This document shows, piece after piece, positions 1 through 7,404 of a stretch of DNA of 48,192 bases. A program made the translations under genes and the position numbers. Numbering within the stretch: position 1 is the stretch's first letter; each line of letters starts with the position of its first letter. Below the pieces are notes generated by a model. That model saw nothing but the letters and a program-made list of their open reading frames with translations. It had not been told where the DNA came from and did not search any database. The stretch is taken from positions 1 through 48,192 of the forward strand of contig CAMVJR010000005.1 of NCBI GenBank assembly GCA_947167855.1, read 5' to 3'. Source of the DNA: an uncultured Bacteroidales bacterium. Lineage in GTDB: Bacteria > Bacteroidota > Bacteroidia > Bacteroidales > UBA932.

Positions 1-833
1 CCGATGCCCATATCTACGGCCCCGACAGCATTATGCTGGACCTGGAAGACTCCGTAACCATGGCCGAGAAGGACGCTGCCCGCCTGCTGGTGCACAACGC
101 CCTCAAGACCATTGACTACGGCAAAACCGAAATGGTGGTCCGCATCAACCCGCTCAACACCCCTTACGGAAAGAAGGACGTGGAAGCCGTGGTCAAGGCC
201 GGCGTGGACGTGATCCGCATGCCCAAGACCGAAACGGCCGAAGAAGTCCGCGAACTGGAAGCCGAGATCCTCAAAGTGGAACAGGAGATTGGCCGAGTAG
301 GGGAGACCAAGATCATGGCCGCCATCGAGAGCGCCCTGGGTATTGTGAATGCCTATGCCATTGCAACGGCTTCGCCCCGCATGATGGGTATCGCCCTGGG
401 AGCCGAGGACTACAGCGCCAACCTCAAGACCAACCGTACCCCGGGAGGCGCAGAACTCCTGCTGGCCCGTGAGCAGATTGTGGTGGCCGCCCGTGCCGCC
501 GGCATCTGCTGCTTTGATACGGTGTATTCCAACCTGGACGACATGGAAACCTTCCGCAAGGAGGTGGAACTCATCAAGACCCTGGGCTTTGACGGTAAAT
601 CCATTATCAACCCCCGTCAGATTGAGGTGGTGAACAGCGTATTCACCCCCACCGAGAAGGAAATCACCAAGGCCCGCGCCGTGGTGGCCGCCATCAAGGA
701 GGCCCAGGCCAAGGGTTCCGGCGTAATTGCCGTAAATGGTAAGATGGTAGACCGTCCGGTGGTCCTGCGTGCAGAGCGTACCATTGCTCTGGCCGTGGCT
801 GCCGGTGTAATCAGTGAGGAGGAAGCACTATGA
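1..833 (+). CDS. citE: Citrate lyase beta subunit CitE (5' end outside window)
   Basis: This is the citryl-ACP lyase subunit, which splits citryl-ACP into acetyl-ACP and oxaloacetate in the cytoplasmic citrate lyase complex. The reading frame is open from base 3 (DAHIYGPDSI then MLDLEDSV), so the ATG at 33 in the ORF track is internal and the true start lies upstream of the window. The HpcH/HpaI aldolase hallmarks are present: MLDLEDSV, RINPLNTPYG, a metal-site region around IALGAEDY, and DGKSIINPRQ near the C-terminus. It overlaps citF by four bases (ATGA), so the two are translationally coupled. citD, the acyl carrier gamma subunit, is expected just upstream but is not visible. The identification is firm. 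Confidence 0.95.
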   Translation, partial: DAHIYGPDSIMLDLEDSVTMAEKDAARLLVHNALKTIDYGKTEMVVRINPLNTPYGKKDVEAVVKAGVDVIRMPKTETAEEVRELEAEILKVEQEIGRVGETKIMAAIESALGIVNAYAIATASPRMMGIALGAEDYSANLKTNRTPGGAELLLAREQIVVAARAAGICCFDTVYSNLDDMETFRKEVELIKTLGFDGKSIINPRQIEVVNSVFTPTEKEITKARAVVAAIKEAQAKGSGVIAVNGKMVDRPVVLRAERTIALAVAAGVISEEEAL

Positions 834-2251
834 GAAACAGTAAGTTAGTGACCCTGGAAGAGGCCATCAAGCGTTCCGGCCTCCAGAATGGAATGACCAT
901 CAGCTTCCACCACCATTTCCGTGGCGGTGACAAGGTGGTGAATATGGTAGTGGACAAGCTCGCAGAGATGGGCTTCAAAGACCTCAAGCTGGCTGCCTCC
1001 AGCCTTTCGGACGTACACGCCCCGCTCATTGACCACATCAAGAACGGCGTGATCACCGGTATCTCCACTTCCGGTCTGCGCGGTGCCCTGGCCGATGCCA
1101 TCTCCCACGGCCTTCTCAAAGAGCCCGTGGTGTTCCGCTCGCACGGCGGACGCGGCAGCGCCATCGCCAACGGAGAGCTCAAGATTGACGTGGCTTTCCT
1201 GGGTGCTTCTTCGGCCGATGAACTGGGCAACGCCTGCGGCTATTCCCGCTCCGAGAATGCCAAATCCATCTGCGGCTCGCTGGGTTATGCCCTGCCCGAT
1301 GCCCGCTACGCCAAGCACGTGGTGGTAATCACGGACGACCTGGTGGAATATCCCAACATGCCCATGTCCATCTCTGCGGCCGACGTAGAGTCCGTCGTGG
1401 TGGTGGACAGCGTAGGTGACAGCTCCAAGATTGCCGCCGGCGCCATCCGCGACTCCAAGAACCCCCGCGATATTCTGCTGGCCAAGCAGGCCGCCAAGGT
1501 CATCATCAACTCCGGTCTCTTTGTAGACGGCTTCTCCATCCAGACCGGTACCGGCGGTGCTTCCCTGGCTGCCGTCAAGTACATCCGCGAGGAAATGATC
1601 AACCGCGGCATCAAGGCTTCCTTCGCCCTGGGCGGTATCACGGCCCACATGGTCAAGCTCCACGAAGAAGGCCTCATTGGCAAGCTCATTGACGTCCAGT
1701 CCTTCGATAAGGTAGCGGCCGAATCCATCAAGAACGACCCTACCCACCAGGAAGTATCGGCCGTGGAGTATGCCTCCGGCCAGCACCTGGGATCTGCTAC
1801 CCACGCTCTGGATATCGTGATCCTGAGCGCCCTGGAAGTGGATACGGACTTCAACGTGAATGTTCTGGTTGGTTCTGACGGTATTATCCGTGGCGCCATT
1901 GGCGGTCACCAGGATACCGCAGCCGATAGCGCCCTCAGCATCATCGTGTGCCCGCTCCTGCGCGGCCGCATCCCTTGCGTGGTGCCGCACGTAACCACTC
2001 TCATTACTCCCGGCAAGTCCGTGGACGTGGTGGTGACCGAGTACGGTATCGCCGTCAATCCGGGCCGTCCGGAGATTGCAGAAAAGCTCAAGGCTGCCGG
2101 TCTCAATATCGTGGATATCAAGGATCTGGCCGCCAAGGCTTCTTCCATCATCGGCAAGCCCGATGCCCTGCCTTTCGGAGACAAGGTGGTAGGTATTGTG
2201 ATGAACCGTGACGGTTCTGTCCTGGATAAAATCTACAATATCGTGGAATAA
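830..2251 (+). CDS. citF: Citrate lyase alpha subunit CitF
   Basis: This is the citrate:acetyl-ACP transferase subunit, which exchanges acetate for citrate on the CitD prosthetic group before CitE cleaves the citryl-ACP. The 473-residue protein is slightly shorter than the usual roughly 500. It begins within the region SKLVTLEEAIKRSGLQNGMT, has the family-typical SFHHHFRGGD segment near residue 25, and has glycine-rich CoA-transferase-fold stretches such as FSIQTGTGGASLA and VGSDGIIRGAIGGHQD. The start ATG overlaps the citE stop, and its own stop overlaps the citX start (TAATG), giving a tight citE-citF-citX unit. No frameshift or key gap is seen. Confidence 0.95.
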   Translation: MRNSKLVTLEEAIKRSGLQNGMTISFHHHFRGGDKVVNMVVDKLAEMGFKDLKLAASSLSDVHAPLIDHIKNGVITGISTSGLRGALADAISHGLLKEPVVFRSHGGRGSAIANGELKIDVAFLGASSADELGNACGYSRSENAKSICGSLGYALPDARYAKHVVVITDDLVEYPNMPMSISAADVESVVVVDSVGDSSKIAAGAIRDSKNPRDILLAKQAAKVIINSGLFVDGFSIQTGTGGASLAAVKYIREEMINRGIKASFALGGITAHMVKLHEEGLIGKLIDVQSFDKVAAESIKNDPTHQEVSAVEYASGQHLGSATHALDIVILSALEVDTDFNVNVLVGSDGIIRGAIGGHQDTAADSALSIIVCPLLRGRIPCVVPHVTTLITPGKSVDVVVTEYGIAVNPGRPEIAEKLKAAGLNIVDIKDLAAKASSIIGKPDALPFGDKVVGIVMNRDGSVLDKIYNIVE

Positions 2252-2922
2252 TGCCCGTCACCCTGGAGCAATTGCTGCAAAGCCGGGACAACCGTGCAAA
2301 GCATCAGAAGGACCTGCTGGGAGAATACCCTGGCAGGTCCCTCCTTTGCATGACGGTGCAATTGCCGGGGCCGGAAAAAAGGAACCGGACGTCACTGGCC
2401 ATTGCCAAGGCCGGTGTACAGGCCATCCGGGAGGCGTTTGAGCCCACGTACGAAGAGCTTAAGGACCTGGAGACCGGATACGAAGCCTATTTCCTGGTAG
2501 ATCTACCTGCTTTAGAAACCAAGAAAAGGGCCTGCCAGATAGAAGACACCCACCCTTTGGGCCGATTGATGGACATCGATGTCCTTACCCTACCGGTCTC
2601 AGAAAATTATTTTTCGGAAGGCTTTCCGAAAAACCAATTTTCCGAGACCTCCACAAATCCACCCTCCCGACCGGTTTCAGGAAATTATTTTTCGCAAGGC
2701 TTTGCGAAAAACCAATTTCCCGAAACCTCCACAAGGCCTGCGCGCGTAGACACTGTCAGTCGTTTAGACATTGGTCTGGAGGCCAGGAGGTGTCTGCTGT
2801 GTGATAATGAGGTACGGTATTGTATGCGTGCTAAGTTGCATACAAAAGAAGAGTTATTGAGTCGAATTGAACAAATGCTTAAGGAATATGAGCTACAAGC
2901 CCCTAACCCCCGAACAGATTGA
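2251..2922 (+). CDS. citX: Citrate lyase holo-ACP synthase CitX with two in-frame palindromic insertions
   Basis: CitX transfers the 2'-(5''-triphosphoribosyl)-3'-dephospho-CoA group onto CitD, activating citrate lyase. The family signature is split in this copy: HPLGRLMDIDV around residues 106-116, and RRCLLCDNEVRYCMRAKLHT near residue 180. Between them, where canonical CitX has only a short linker, about 52 residues are inserted as two tandem 26-codon units (PVSENYFSEGFPKNQFSETST and a diverged copy). The protein is therefore 223 residues instead of roughly 175-180. The insertions keep the frame and fall in a loop, so the enzyme may still work. The 3' end overlaps the next gene by 35 bases. 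Confidence 0.9.
   Translation: MPVTLEQLLQSRDNRAKHQKDLLGEYPGRSLLCMTVQLPGPEKRNRTSLAIAKAGVQAIREAFEPTYEELKDLETGYEAYFLVDLPALETKKRACQIEDTHPLGRLMDIDVLTLPVSENYFSEGFPKNQFSETSTNPPSRPVSGNYFSQGFAKNQFPETSTRPARVDTVSRLDIGLEARRCLLCDNEVRYCMRAKLHTKEELLSRIEQMLKEYELQAPNPRTD
2593..2655 (+). repeat. In-frame palindromic element, copy 1 (long form)
   Basis: A 55-base inverted repeat (2595-2649) lies inside citX and is followed by the family tail CTCCACA. The outer arms are GGTCTC/GAGACC, extended by GAAAATT/AATTTTC; the inner arms are TTTTTCGGAA/TTCCGAAAAA around a GGCT loop. It begins on a codon boundary and reads PVSENYFSEGF... without a stop. The same family occurs again 78 bases downstream and twice in the citC/citG gene. 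Confidence 0.85.
2671..2733 (+). repeat. In-frame palindromic element, copy 2 (long form)
   Basis: The second copy lies exactly 78 bases (26 codons) after copy 1 and has the same 55-base architecture. Its arms differ in a compensated way: GGTTTC/GAAACC replaces GGTCTC/GAGACC, and TTTTTCGCAA/TTGCGAAAAA replaces TTTTTCGGAA/TTCCGAAAAA. The tail CTCCACAAGGCCTGCGCGC matches the tails in the citC/citG copies. The reading frame is the same as in copy 1. Confidence 0.85.
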
Positions 2923-4870
2923 ACTGCTGGTTCAAAGAGGCTGCCGGGCCGATGACTGGTCCACGGTTTGCACCTCACATCCCGAATCCCTGAACTACGT
3001 GCGCAATGTCCGCTTTTCCGGCACCGTGCAGTTTGGGCGCTTTGAGGAAGTGTTTACCCTTCCCGGAGGCGTCCGCAAGCACTCGGGCCTGCGGAACGCG
3101 ACCCTGCACAACGTAACGGTAGGGGACAATTCCCTCATTGAGAACGTAACCAATTACGTGGCCAATTACACCATCGGCTCCCATACCTATATAGAGAATG
3201 TGGACCTGCTGGTGTGCGAAGGCCCCTGCCGCTTTGGCAATGGCGTAGAAGTGTCGGTGCTCAGTGAGACCGGCGGCCGGGAGGTCAAGATCTACGACCG
3301 CCTGAGCGCCCAGATTGCCTATGTGCTGGCTATGTACCGGCATCGGCCCGCCTTAATTGAGCGTCTGAATGCCCTGATTGAGGCGTATGCCGCCGGAAAG
3401 GAGACCAGCGTGGGCCGGATTGGGGATCACGTCTCCATCCGCAACACCCGCCATATCAATGGCGTGCACATTGGCGATCACGCCGTCATCAGCGGTGCCA
3501 GTCGTCTGAGAAATGGCACCGTCATCAGCAACGAGGCCGCTCCCGTGATCATTGCCCACGGCGTCATTGCCGACGACTTTATCATCTGCAGCGGCTCCCA
3601 TGTGGCCGACAATACCTCCCTGGAGCGCTGCTTCGTGGGCCAGTGCTGCCGGCTGGGACACGGATACAGTGCCTCCGATTCGCTCTTCTTCAGCAACTGC
3701 CAGGAAGAGAACGGAGAAGCCTGCGCCATCTTTGCCGGTCCGTTTACCGTTACTCACCACAAGAGCACACTCCTGATTGCCGGCATGTTCTCCTTCATGA
3801 ACGCCGGCAGCGGCTCCAACCAGAGCAACCACATGTACAAGCTGGGCCCCATGCACCAGGGCATCCTGGAGCGCGGCGCCAAGACTTCGTCGGACTCTTA
3901 TATCCTGTGGCCCTCCCGCGTGGGTGCCTTCTCCCTGGTGATGGGGCGCCATGTGACGCACTCGGACACATCGGCCCTTCCTTTCTCCTATCTTATTGAG
4001 CAGCAGAATACTACCTATCTGGTGCCGGGCGTTAACCTGCGCAGCGTGGGTACGGTCCGCGACGCCCAGAAATGGCCCAAGCGCGACGCCCGCAAGGACC
4101 CCGACCGCCTGGACTGCATCAATTACAACCTGCTGAGCCCCTACACCATCCAGAAGATGTTCAAGGGCATTCAGCTCCTCAGGAATCTGCAGTATTCGTC
4201 CGGCGAGCTCTCGGACGTGTACTCGTACCATAGCACCAAGATTCGCAACAAATCCCTCCGCAGCGGCATCCATTACTACCAGACGGCCATTGCCAAGTTC
4301 CTGGGCAATTCCATCATCAAACGCCTGGAGAATATGCCCGCCGGGGCTTCCGACGAGCAGATTCGCCAGCTCCTCAAGCCCACCTGCCCCATTGGAAAGG
4401 GACAATGGGCCGATGTGGCCGGTCTCCTGGCTCCCAGGGACTGCCTCACGGAGCTGCTGAACCGCGTGGAGAAGGGAGATGTGGACCTGGAGGCCTTCTC
4501 CAATGCCTTCCACCAGCTGCACAACCAGTACTACGATGCGGAATGGACCTGGGCCTACGACAAGTTTGGAGACTTCTTTGGCTATCCGCTGGAGAGCGTG
4601 ACCGCTGCCCAGGTGGAAGATATCGTCAAGCGCTGGAAAGAGGCGGTGATCGGCCTGGATAAGGAGCTCTACGAAGATGCCCGCAAGGAGTTCAACCTGG
4701 CCTCCATGACCAGTTTCGGGGCCGATGGAGACCGCGAAACCAAGGAGCGGGACTTCTCCGAAGTGCGCGGAGACTTTGAGTCCAACTCCTTTGTCAATGC
4801 CGTCCTGGAGCACATCCGCGTCAAGGAAGCCCTGGGCGATGAACTGCTGGCCCGCCTGCAAAGATCATGA
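2888..4870 (+). CDS. DUF4954 family protein, left-handed beta-helix-like
   Basis: This is a 660-residue protein of the DUF4954 family, for which I know no established function. Residues from about 60 to 330 contain hexapeptide-like repeats typical of left-handed beta-helix acyltransferase or sugar-nucleotide enzymes (IGDHVSIRNTRHINGVHIGD, FVGQCCRLGHGYSASDS), so transferase or carrier-binding activity is plausible but unproven. The C-terminal third is helical and charged. I chose the ATG at 2888 (MSYKPLTPEQIELL) rather than the TTG at 2867; it overlaps the end of citX by 35 bases. The stop overlaps the next gene. Its place in the middle of a citrate lyase operon is unexpected. Confidence 0.8.
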   Translation: MSYKPLTPEQIELLVQRGCRADDWSTVCTSHPESLNYVRNVRFSGTVQFGRFEEVFTLPGGVRKHSGLRNATLHNVTVGDNSLIENVTNYVANYTIGSHTYIENVDLLVCEGPCRFGNGVEVSVLSETGGREVKIYDRLSAQIAYVLAMYRHRPALIERLNALIEAYAAGKETSVGRIGDHVSIRNTRHINGVHIGDHAVISGASRLRNGTVISNEAAPVIIAHGVIADDFIICSGSHVADNTSLERCFVGQCCRLGHGYSASDSLFFSNCQEENGEACAIFAGPFTVTHHKSTLLIAGMFSFMNAGSGSNQSNHMYKLGPMHQGILERGAKTSSDSYILWPSRVGAFSLVMGRHVTHSDTSALPFSYLIEQQNTTYLVPGVNLRSVGTVRDAQKWPKRDARKDPDRLDCINYNLLSPYTIQKMFKGIQLLRNLQYSSGELSDVYSYHSTKIRNKSLRSGIHYYQTAIAKFLGNSIIKRLENMPAGASDEQIRQLLKPTCPIGKGQWADVAGLLAPRDCLTELLNRVEKGDVDLEAFSNAFHQLHNQYYDAEWTWAYDKFGDFFGYPLESVTAAQVEDIVKRWKEAVIGLDKELYEDARKEFNLASMTSFGADGDRETKERDFSEVRGDFESNSFVNAVLEHIRVKEALGDELLARLQRS

Positions 4871-5595
4871 TCCGACTCCTCCTTATACCGCTTTTGCTGC
4901 TACTGGGACATCCGGTCACGGTCACCGACCCCGGAGAGGAAACTTCCCTCTATGAGGTCCGGTTCCTCTATGGCTCCCTCAATACCAAAGTGGCCAAGGC
5001 AACCTTTACCCTTACCCCCACCGAGTGGGAAGGGCACGATGCCTACAAGAGCAATATCAGTGTGAGGGTACAGCCCATCTTCCGGCTTTTCCTGCATTCC
5101 CAGTACGTGGTGGAAGCCTTCTTTACCCGTCCCGGCATGGAGCCCCTGTATTACAGCACTTCTACCAATAAGGGAAGTGCCTGGTGCCGGTATTCGGAAG
5201 GGGAGGAAGGCATTGTATTCTGGCGGCAGTTTGGCAAGATGCCCGAGCCGGAAATCTTTCACCATCCCAACGACGGCCGCACCTTTGAAGTGGTGTCCCT
5301 GCTCTATTTTGCCCGGACCCACGATTTCGAAGAAGGTGTGCCCTTTGAGGTGACGGTGCTCATGGGAGGCCGAAAGATCCGTTCCACCCTTACCCTGGAA
5401 GGCTACGACACGGAAAAATACCCCGGTCACAAGGCCCAGCTCCTGCATCTGCACATGGTGGACAGAGGTATCATGGAAAACAAAAGCGGCCAGGACGTCT
5501 ACCTCTGGACCGACGCTGAAGGAACCCGTATCGTACTGGGTCTGGAGGTGGCTCTGAGCAAGAACGGAACCATGGTTTGCAATATCATCGAATAG
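4867..5595 (+). CDS. DUF3108 domain protein, predicted exported
   Basis: The 242-residue protein begins with a hydrophobic signal-like segment (MIRLLLIPLLLLLGHP), so it is probably exported to the periplasm. The rest is beta-rich and resembles DUF3108: a YEVRFLYGSLNTKVAKATF start, then FHHPNDGRTFEVVSLLYFAR in the middle and VYLWTDAEGTRIVLGLEVAL near the end. Function is unknown; in other Bacteroidetes such genes often sit beside envelope or LPS-related genes. It overlaps the DUF4954 stop by four bases and is followed by a 105-base gap holding the promoter of the citC/citG gene, so it ends the first transcription segment. Confidence 0.75.
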   Translation: MIRLLLIPLLLLLGHPVTVTDPGEETSLYEVRFLYGSLNTKVAKATFTLTPTEWEGHDAYKSNISVRVQPIFRLFLHSQYVVEAFFTRPGMEPLYYSTSTNKGSAWCRYSEGEEGIVFWRQFGKMPEPEIFHHPNDGRTFEVVSLLYFARTHDFEEGVPFEVTVLMGGRKIRSTLTLEGYDTEKYPGHKAQLLHLHMVDRGIMENKSGQDVYLWTDAEGTRIVLGLEVALSKNGTMVCNIIE

Positions 5596-5641
5596 TGCTT
5601 ATAATTTGTCACGATTTCTTGGGAAATCGATTAGAAATTGT

Positions 5642-5649
5642 TACCTTCG
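5642..5649 (+). promoter_or_regulatory. Putative Bacteroidetes -7 box upstream of citC/citG
   Basis: TACCTTCG differs by one base from the TAnnTTTG consensus. A TTG triplet lies 20 bases upstream (in TTCTTGGG), near the expected -33 spacing. It is the only promoter-like sequence in the gap after the DUF3108 gene and would give a leader of about 45 bases before the ATG at 5701. Confidence 0.5.
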
Positions 5650-5700
5650 CATAATGATTCCCTAACAGGCGGAACCGGGAGTATTGGAAAGCCTGTTTGG

Positions 5701-7404
5701 ATGATGCAAAGCTATAGTAAGCACAACATACAGGAACTGCCCCTAAGCAGTCAATTCTTCCGTAAAAAGGTGGAAAACTTCCTCGGAGACAATGGCCTCC
5801 GGATGGAAGATTTAGAAGTATATTGTGTGATAGAGAGTGAAGCCGGAGACATCCTGGCCGGCGCCGGTCTTTCTTCCGATATCATCAAATGCATAGCTGT
5901 CACCCCCGAAGCCCGTTCGGAGGGTTTGGTGGCACCGTTGGTGTCGCATTTGATTTCCCTGGCAGCCACCAAGGGCATTCTGGAGCTCAAGATTTTCACC
6001 AAGCCCGAGAATGAGGCCATCTTCGAAAGCCTGGGCTTCCACGTCCTGGCCCGCGCCCCCAAGGCCATCCTTATGGAAAACGGTCACGGCCTGGAAAGAT
6101 ACTGTCAGTATTTAAAGGGCTTCGCCCAGGAGGGCCGATGTGGCGTTGTAGTCATGAACGCCAACCCCTTCACCCTGGGGCACCTCTATCTCCTGCAACA
6201 AGCCTCCAGGCAGGTAGACCACCTTTACATCATTCCTGTAAAAGAAGACAAATCCCAGTTCTCTTACAATGAGAGACTGGAAATGATAAGAAAGGCCCTT
6301 CCGGTTGTGGAAAACACAACCTCCACAGCCCGACGCACCAGTGGGGAGGGGACGAATGTCTGTGTGTTAGAGGGCTCTGACTATCAGATTTCTGCGGCTA
6401 CTTTTCCTACTTATTTCTTGAAAGACTTGTCCGACGCGGCGGAAACGCAGATGCGTCTGGATCTTGACCTGTACGCCCGGTGGATCGCACCGGCCCTGAA
6501 CGCCTCCGTCCGGTTTGTAGGATCCGAACCTATGGATTCTCTGACTGCCCGGTACAACGTTCTCATGAAGGAACTTCTTCCCGAAGTCTTAGAAATTCCC
6601 AGATTCTGTCTTTCGGTTTCTCCTACCCTTCCGGTCTCATTTTCAGAGACCTCCACAGAACCTACGCACATAACTGCATCTGCAGTGAGGAAAGCGTTGG
6701 AGGAGGGGAGTTTCAAGAAGGCATCGGCCTTATGCCCTGAGTCAAGCTGGCCGTATCTGCTGGCAGAGCTGGCTCAGCGGGCGCTGCGGAAGGAGCTCGA
6801 TACGCCGGGAAAGCCTGGCCTGGTGGGCCCGGATTCCTGCGGGGCGCACAAGGACATGGATTACAGCACCATGCTCCAGGGGATTGCGGCCATTCGGCCG
6901 TTCTTCCCCAAGATGGTGCTGGCAACATCGGCCCATGCGTTGAAGCAATTGGGCATTGAGGCCGAAGAAGCCATGATGGCTGCCACCGGCGGCATCAATA
7001 CCCACCGCGGGGCTATCTTCTGCATGGGCCTGGCGCTGAACGCGCGCGGCGACAGCAAGCAGATGGCTGCTTTGGCCGAGCAGATCTGCGGAGACAATCA
7101 TTCCGTGGGCGCACGGACGATGGCCCTGAGCGGTTATCAGCAGCTGTTTGAGGAATGGCTTCCGTATTATGCTTCCGGGGCTGGGGAACTGAAGACGCTG
7201 CTGCGGATCATGAGCACGCTGGACGATACCTGCGTGGTGAAGAGGGCTGGGTTCGATAGAGCTCAGCAGGTGAAGCAGGAAGCATCAGAATTTTCTTCTG
7301 CTGTGAATGAACTGTGCGAGCGGTACGCTGCGGAGGGTATCTCTCCGGGAGGAGCGGCCGATATGTTAGCTTTGACAATTTTTATTCACTCAATCATCAT
7401 ATGA
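5701..7404 (+). CDS. citC/citG: CitC-CitG fusion: citrate lyase ligase and triphosphoribosyl-dephospho-CoA synthase
   Basis: The N-terminal part is [citrate (pro-3S)-lyase] ligase, which acetylates the CitD prosthetic group: a GNAT-like region, then the nucleotidyltransferase motif VVVMNANPFTLGHLYLLQQA and DYQISAATFPTYFLKD. The C-terminal roughly 200 residues are CitG, which makes the prosthetic-group precursor from dephospho-CoA and ATP: TPGKPGLVGPDSCGAHKDMD, TGGINTHRGAIF and a final SPGGAADMLALT. CitC and CitG are normally separate proteins. The ORF track starts at a TTG (5638); ATG 5701 (MMQSYSKHNI) is preferred because the likely promoter overlaps the upstream part. Two palindromic elements sit in loops of the CitC part. 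The stop overlaps the next start (ATGA). Confidence 0.88.
   Translation: MMQSYSKHNIQELPLSSQFFRKKVENFLGDNGLRMEDLEVYCVIESEAGDILAGAGLSSDIIKCIAVTPEARSEGLVAPLVSHLISLAATKGILELKIFTKPENEAIFESLGFHVLARAPKAILMENGHGLERYCQYLKGFAQEGRCGVVVMNANPFTLGHLYLLQQASRQVDHLYIIPVKEDKSQFSYNERLEMIRKALPVVENTTSTARRTSGEGTNVCVLEGSDYQISAATFPTYFLKDLSDAAETQMRLDLDLYARWIAPALNASVRFVGSEPMDSLTARYNVLMKELLPEVLEIPRFCLSVSPTLPVSFSETSTEPTHITASAVRKALEEGSFKKASALCPESSWPYLLAELAQRALRKELDTPGKPGLVGPDSCGAHKDMDYSTMLQGIAAIRPFFPKMVLATSAHALKQLGIEAEEAMMAATGGINTHRGAIFCMGLALNARGDSKQMAALAEQICGDNHSVGARTMALSGYQQLFEEWLPYYASGAGELKTLLRIMSTLDDTCVVKRAGFDRAQQVKQEASEFSSAVNELCERYAAEGISPGGAADMLALTIFIHSIII
6301..6338 (+). repeat. In-frame palindromic element, copy 3 (short form)
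   Basis: A short hairpin GGTTGTG-GAAAA-CACAACC (6303-6321) is followed by the family tail CTCCACAGCCCGACGCAC. It starts on a codon boundary with CCG GTT (P V), as copies 1 and 2 do. It encodes PVVENTTSTARRT between RKAL and VCVLEGSDYQIS, where CitC normally has a short turn. Confidence 0.75.
6631..6670 (+). repeat. In-frame palindromic element, copy 4 (short form)
   Basis: Arms GGTCTC/GAGACC flank a seven-base loop and are followed by the tail CTCCACAGAACCTACGCAC. It is again in the P-V-S-x reading frame (LPVSFSETSTEPTH) and sits between EIPR and ITASAVRKALEEG of CitC, in a loop before the conserved SAS-type motif. Confidence 0.75.

Noticed and set aside
845-1990. 381-aa ORF on the minus strand
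   Set aside because: Antisense to citF; no recognisable motif and low-complexity Gly/His-rich composition.
2867-2890. TTG start for the DUF4954 gene
   Set aside because: ATG 2888 is in frame, nearer the conserved N-terminus, and the extra residues lie inside citX.
3353-4861. 502-aa ORF on the minus strand
   Set aside because: Antisense shadow of the DUF4954 gene, which is continuous with the overlapping operon on the plus strand.
5638-5700. TTG start for the citC/citG fusion
   Set aside because: The region contains the -7 box, and the first conserved residues follow ATG 5701.
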